64,000 nt of DNA, from assembly GCF_937973075.1 (NCBI RefSeq), contig NZ_CALBWL010000026.1:1-64000 (forward strand). Direction: 5' to 3'. Each line of letters starts with the position of its first letter. The first letter of the stretch is position 1. The notes below the pieces were generated by a model that saw nothing but the letters and a program-made list of their open reading frames with translations, ran no database searches and had not been told where the DNA came from. This stretch comes from an uncultured Campylobacter sp. Lineage in GTDB: Bacteria; Campylobacterota; Campylobacteria; Campylobacterales; Campylobacteraceae. Below are positions 60,433 to 64,000 of this stretch, in pieces. The position numbers and the translations under genes are program-made.

Positions 60433-61395
60433 ATGAGTGAAATTTTAGATACGGCACGAGAGGTGCTGAGGCTCGAAGGAGCGGAGCTTTTGCGGCATGT
60501 GGATCTTATCGGCGGCGAAATTGAGCGAGCCGTAAACTTGATCCTAGCTTGCAAGGGCAAGGTAATCGTCACCGGCGCGGGTAAGAGCGGACACATAGGC
60601 GCCAAGATCGCTGCGACGCTTGCCAGCACCGGCACGCCGTCGTTTTTCGTCCACCCTACCGAGGCGCTGCACGGAGATTTGGGCATGATCGGCAAGGACG
60701 ATATGGTGCTTGCGATCAGCTTTAGCGGCGAGAGCGAGGAGCTGGTTAGAATTCTGCCTCATCTCAAACGCTTCGGCGTGAAGATCATCGCGATGGCGCG
60801 CGATAAAAACAGCTCGCTCGGTAAGGTTAGCGATGAGTTCATAAGCCTTGGTATCGTCAAAGAGGCTTGCCCGCTAGGTGCCGCGCCTACGGTTTCTACG
60901 ACGCTAACACTTGCGTTAGGAGACGCGTTAGCGATCTGTTTGATGAGACAGCGTAGATTCGGTAAAGAAGATTTTGCAAATTTTCATCCCGGTGGAAGCC
61001 TAGGCAAGCGACTTTTCGTCAAAGTAAAGGACGTGATGCAAAGTAAAAATTTGCCGCTCGCAAACCGTAACGCCAGCCTAAAACAAGCTATCGACGTTAT
61101 GACGCACGGAAAGCTCGGCACCGTCTTGTTAGTGAACGAAAAGGGCGCGCTTGAGGCGATTTTAAGTGATGGCGATCTGCGGCGTGCGCTGATGCGAGAG
61201 GATTTTGACATCAATGACGGCGCGCTAAAATATGCCACCAAAAACCCTAAAATGCTGGATGATAAAAATATGCTCGCAATAGATGCGTTAAATTTGATCG
61301 AGCAATTCAAAATTCAAGTCCTACCCGTAGTCGAAAATGGCGTGCCCGCGGGGATCTTGCATATTCACGATCTAACGAGCTTGGGACTAAAATAA
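60433..61395 (+). CDS. kdsD: Arabinose-5-phosphate isomerase (KpsF/GutQ family)
   Basis: 320 residues: an SIS domain at about 30-180 with VTGAGKSGHIGAKIAATLASTGTPSFFVHPTEALHGD, and two CBS domains at about 200-320. It makes D-arabinose-5-phosphate for Kdo and lipopolysaccharide synthesis. Start ATG at 60433 follows AAAAAGAAGGTTGA. It overlaps rluB by one base, so the two form an operon with ybaK behind. Confidence 0.95.
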   Translation: MSEILDTAREVLRLEGAELLRHVDLIGGEIERAVNLILACKGKVIVTGAGKSGHIGAKIAATLASTGTPSFFVHPTEALHGDLGMIGKDDMVLAISFSGESEELVRILPHLKRFGVKIIAMARDKNSSLGKVSDEFISLGIVKEACPLGAAPTVSTTLTLALGDALAICLMRQRRFGKEDFANFHPGGSLGKRLFVKVKDVMQSKNLPLANRNASLKQAIDVMTHGKLGTVLLVNEKGALEAILSDGDLRRALMREDFDINDGALKYATKNPKMLDDKNMLAIDALNLIEQFKIQVLPVVENGVPAGILHIHDLTSLGLK

Positions 61396-62165
61396 TGCAA
61401 AAGATGCGTCTGAATAAATTTATCTCCCATAACACCGGCTACTCGCGCCGTGAGGCGGACGAGCTGATCAAGCAGGGCAAAGTTAGCATTAACGGTCGCG
61501 TCGTTAGCGATTTTATAGAGGTTAGCGGCGAGGAGAAGATCCGCATAGGCTTGCGCCTTATCAAGCCCAAGACGGAATTTACGATGATCGTTTATAACAA
61601 ACGCAAAGGCGAGTTAGTTACTAAAAAAGACGATCGCGGCAGGCGGACGATTTACGATAGCTTGCCGGAGGGGTTTAGTAGATTTGTTAGCGTAGGGCGT
61701 TTGGATTTTGCAAGCGAAGGGCTTTTGCTGCTAACCGATGCGCCCGCGATCGCTACGGCGCTGATGAACAGCGACATCGAGCGAGAGTACTATCTAAAGG
61801 TAAAAGGCGAGGTGGGGGATGAGGTGGTAACGGCGATCCGCGAAGGCTTTTTCGCCGCAGATGCGAGCAAAGGCGCGCACGCTAAAAGCAAGATCAAATC
61901 GATGGAATTTAAACCCTTTTTGGGCTACCGCATAATGCCTAGCAGCGGCGGTTATACGAAGATAAAGGCGATCATTAACGAGGGGCAAAATCGCGAGCTG
62001 CGTAGATTTTTCGGCTATTTTGATCTGGATGTCGTGGAGCTTAAGCGCACGGCATTCGGAAGAATAACTCTTGGGATGTTAAAACCCGGCAAATGGCGCT
62101 ATTTCGATCAGAGCGAATACGAAGACCTGCGTGATTTTTTGAAAGAAAACAAAATCCGCTATTAA
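61395..62165 (+). CDS. rluB: 23S rRNA pseudouridine synthase RluB-type
   Basis: 256 residues. An S4 domain at about 1-60 (RLNKFISHNTGYSRREADELIKQGKVSING) is followed by the RsuA/RluB catalytic domain with GRLDFASEGLLLLTD near 96-110, where D99 is the catalytic aspartate, and GQNRELRRFFGYF near 195-207. It modifies 23S rRNA near position 2605. Placement between kdsD and ybaK; the RsuA/RluB/RluE choice is by similarity and is less certain than the family. Confidence 0.9.
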   Translation: MQKMRLNKFISHNTGYSRREADELIKQGKVSINGRVVSDFIEVSGEEKIRIGLRLIKPKTEFTMIVYNKRKGELVTKKDDRGRRTIYDSLPEGFSRFVSVGRLDFASEGLLLLTDAPAIATALMNSDIEREYYLKVKGEVGDEVVTAIREGFFAADASKGAHAKSKIKSMEFKPFLGYRIMPSSGGYTKIKAIINEGQNRELRRFFGYFDLDVVELKRTAFGRITLGMLKPGKWRYFDQSEYEDLRDFLKENKIRY

Positions 62166-62184
62166 ATTTAAGAAAAGAGGCGAA

Positions 62185-62658
62185 ATGAGCTCAAAAACAA
62201 ACGCCGCACGCGTACTGGACGGTCTGAAAATCCCTTATGAGATTAAAGAATACGCGGTTGATCCTTTAAATTTAGATGCGGTACACGTGGCAAACAGCGT
62301 GAGCGAGCCGATCGAGCGGGTCTATAAAACGATAGTTTGCACGGCGGATCACGAATATGTCGTAGCCTGCCTGCAAGGCGATCTAAATCTCGATCTCAAG
62401 GCGCTCGCGCACATCTGCGGTGCGAAGCGGTGCGAGCTGATGGATTTGAAGGATTTGCAAAAAATCACCGGCTACGTCAGGGGCGGCTGCTCGCCGCTTG
62501 GGATGAAAAAACACTTCCGCACCTTCATCGACGAGCGAGCGCTAACGCAGGAGAAAATTTACGTTAGCGCAGGCGTGCGCGGAAAACAGATCGCTCTTGC
62601 GCCTAAGGACCTCATAACTGCCACTGAAGCGCAAATTTGCAAAATAACGCATGACTAA
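62185..62658 (+). CDS. ybaK: Cys-tRNA(Pro) deacylase YbaK
   Basis: 157 residues. It matches the YbaK/EbsC family: AARVLDGLKIPYEIKEY near 7-23, RVYKTIVCTADHEYVVACL near 45-63 with the catalytic lysine in VYKT (K48), and GYVRGGCSPLGMKK near 96-109. It hydrolyses mischarged Cys-tRNA(Pro). AGAAAAGAGGCGAA precedes the start. Last gene of the kdsD operon. Confidence 0.95.
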   Translation: MSSKTNAARVLDGLKIPYEIKEYAVDPLNLDAVHVANSVSEPIERVYKTIVCTADHEYVVACLQGDLNLDLKALAHICGAKRCELMDLKDLQKITGYVRGGCSPLGMKKHFRTFIDERALTQEKIYVSAGVRGKQIALAPKDLITATEAQICKITHD

Positions 62659-62972
62659 CGCAGCGTTACTTTTGTCGCCACTTGCGTAAGTAACGCCGGT
62701 GGCAAGCTAGTTAAAATTTACACTGCGAAATTTAGACTTTTAAAATTTGGCATTGCGCCGTAAAATTTTATTGTTAAAATTCTCAGTACCGCATGCCGCA
62801 AGATATCTCAAACAAGATGACGAGTACGCAGGGCAGGGCGCGGCAAGTCTCTTTTAAGAACGCGCTCTTTGCGCGTGATCCGTTTTATTCACTATAAATT
62901 TAGACTCACGGCGTTTGGAGTCGTTTGCGATGAAATTTTAAAATTCCATCGCAAATTTTCTATATCTCGCGC
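62659..62972. other. Spacer between convergent genes
   Basis: No gene is supported. A possible hairpin is CGCGCTCTTTGCGCG at about 62860-62874. AATTTTAAAATTCC motifs occur near 62938-62948. Confidence 0.4.
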
Positions 62973-63536
62973 CTATTTTTTGAAAAGCTCAGAGACGTTT
63001 GGGGCTTGCTTTTCTTGCTCGCTGGCGGCGAAAAATTCCGCTTTGGCGAAGTTGAAAACGTTAGCGATGATGTTAGTAGGGAACATCTCGCAGGCGTTAT
63101 TATAAACCGTAACGGCGCCGTTATAAGCGCGGCGTGCGGCACTGATCTGCTCCTCGCACTCGCCTAACGCGTTTTGTAGCTTGACAAACGATTCGTTAGC
63201 TTTGAGGTTTGGATACGCCTCCACCGCGATGCGGATCTGTCCTAAAAGAGCCGAAATTTCGCTATTTAACTTAAATTTGTCCGCGTTAGAAGCCGCGTTG
63301 ATCGCTTGCGAGCGAAGTTCGCTGACGCGCGTTAGTACGGAGTTTTCGTGGCTCATGTATTCGCGCGTGGCGCTAACTAAATTTGGGATGAGATCGTAGC
63401 GCTTTTTAAGTTGTGTATCGACGGTGGAAGCGACATTTCGCACCTGGTTGCGCTTGGCGATGAACGAGTTATAAACGCCCACTAACGCCAAAACTAACAA
63501 AACTATGACGACTAATAAAATCAAAGCCGCATTCAT
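62973..63536 (-). CDS. LemA family protein
   Basis: 187 residues. One N-terminal membrane segment (LILLVVIVLLVLALVGVYN) is followed by a long helical bundle. The family phrase YDLIPNLVSATREYMSHENSVLTRVSELRSQA near residues 48-79 is clear, as is YNNACEMFPTNIIA near 150-163. LemA proteins are membrane-anchored with a cytoplasmic or periplasmic helix bundle of unknown role. AAAAGGAGAGAAA precedes the start. Monocistronic. Confidence 0.93.
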   Translation of the reverse strand: MNAALILLVVIVLLVLALVGVYNSFIAKRNQVRNVASTVDTQLKKRYDLIPNLVSATREYMSHENSVLTRVSELRSQAINAASNADKFKLNSEISALLGQIRIAVEAYPNLKANESFVKLQNALGECEEQISAARRAYNGAVTVYNNACEMFPTNIIANVFNFAKAEFFAASEQEKQAPNVSELFKK

Positions 63537-63606
63537 TTTCTCTCCTTTTAAAGTGTTTCAATTAAAAATAAGAATATTTAGCTATACTTGCCGTTTCTTT
63601 ATTCGT

Positions 63607-63683
63607 GTCAAGGTAGCTCAGCTGGTTAGAGCGCTGGTCTCATAAGCCGGAGGTCGAGAGTTCAAGTCTCTCTCTTGACACCA
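63607..63683 (+). tRNA. tRNA with CAT anticodon, probably Met (elongator)
   Basis: A full cloverleaf with CCA encoded: acceptor GTCAAGG/TCTTGAC, D stem GCTC/GAGC, anticodon stem CTGGT/GCCGG with loop CTCATAA, T stem GAGAG/CTCTC. G1 pairs with C72, so it is not an initiator. CAT could also belong to the lysidine-modified Ile tRNA; Met is the more likely reading but the sequence alone does not decide it. Confidence 0.92.
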
Positions 63684-63942
63684 TCTTCAAATTACCTTTA
63701 AGAGCGCAACGGCGCTTCAAAAAAGTTGGAAATTATATCTTACTTATACTTGAAAAATAATGAAAATTAGCAAAAGTAGAAAATTTATCTTATTGATACG
63801 CCTTTAATACAACCTAAATTTAAATGTTCGCCGAGATAAAATTCGTTCTTAATTGCCGGCAATTAAGCGAGAGTATTGCTAGTCTAAAACGCAAAAGCTC
63901 ATTTTGTAGTATAATTTTCACAAAATATTATAAAGGCTATCC
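63684..63942. other. Spacer after the tRNA with a promoter for the next gene
   Basis: No gene is supported. TATAAT at 63910-63915, in TTTTGTAGTATAATTTTC, is 27 bases before the start at 63943. Confidence 0.45.
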
Positions 63943-64000
63943 ATGCTTAAATACTTAGAATTAGGCGTTTGCGGTATAGATCTGAAGCCCTCTCATTCTT
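63943..64000 (+). CDS. Start of a gene cut by the window end
   Basis: ATG at 63943 with TAAAGGCTATCC before it. Only 19 codons are visible (MLKYLELGVCGIDLKPSHS); I do not recognise the product. Confidence 0.6.
   Translation, partial: MLKYLELGVCGIDLKPSHS

Noticed and set aside
1..64000. CRISPR array, prophage or insertion sequence
   Set aside because: No regularly spaced repeats, no phage or transposase genes and no terminal inverted repeats around a transposase were seen.

Overview
The window reads as chromosomal DNA of a Campylobacter (Campylobacterota), probably from the higher-GC oral group (C. gracilis / curvus / rectus / showae type). The genus call rests on gene content and order: dnaA-dnaN-gyrB-queF on the left, rsmA-rnj-kdsD-rluB and a nucleosidase-rlmN pair on the right, DnaA boxes of the TCATTCAC/TTATTCAC kind, CjaA/PEB-type amino-acid transport and TorA-like respiration with monohaem cytochrome partners. 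The species call is inference from base composition only.

Layout. 1-10 kb: replication genes (dnaA 3' part, an oriC-like cluster of DnaA boxes, dnaN, gyrB), a degenerate GGDEF/EAL membrane protein, queF, an HD hydrolase, the SRP RNA gene ffs on the minus strand, and typA/bipA carrying a 2-nt deletion in the G3 motif. 10-15 kb: an AT-rich membrane gene, a HAD phosphatase, two tandem orphan periplasmic amino-acid binding proteins and an ankyrin-like secreted protein. 15-28 kb: two respiratory modules, each a monohaem cytochrome c followed by a Tat-exported molybdopterin reductase of the DMSO/TMAO reductase family. The first is divergent from a Crp/Fnr-type regulator with a well-placed operator; the second is preceded by a DsbB-like protein lacking the CxxC of the first loop. 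Between them lie a SUKH-like protein, tpx, TM2 and DUF805 membrane proteins, hutX and an unknown small gene.

28-39 kb: a start-less gene remnant, a RelB/DinJ-YoeB toxin-antitoxin operon with its palindromic operator, an NSS transporter, a CorC-type protein, an M48 lipoprotein peptidase, a moaC-DUF493-coil operon headed by a probable stand-alone small RNA with a CCUCC tract, and an EF-hand/UPF0339 pair. 39-51 kb: a YtkA-like metal-binding candidate, a DUF3737 beta-helix protein, a PatB C-S lyase, a DUF3137 membrane protein, a complete CjaA-type ABC operon, a DASS dicarboxylate carrier and an outer-membrane barrel. 50-64 kb: purB, an RluA-type synthase and hisF with lineage-specific insertions, rlmN, a nucleosidase-like gene, rsmA-rnj, kdsD-rluB-ybaK, lemA and a tRNA with CAT anticodon.

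Functional picture: an anaerobic or microaerobic epsilon with periplasmic S-/N-oxide respiration (molybdopterin enzymes and cytochromes, with moaC for the cofactor), amino-acid and dicarboxylate uptake, and peroxide defence. Intergenic spaces are unusually long and filled with AAATTT / GGAATTTT-type microrepeats that form hairpins; the same motif also appears inside coding sequence. No CRISPR array, prophage or intact insertion sequence was seen.
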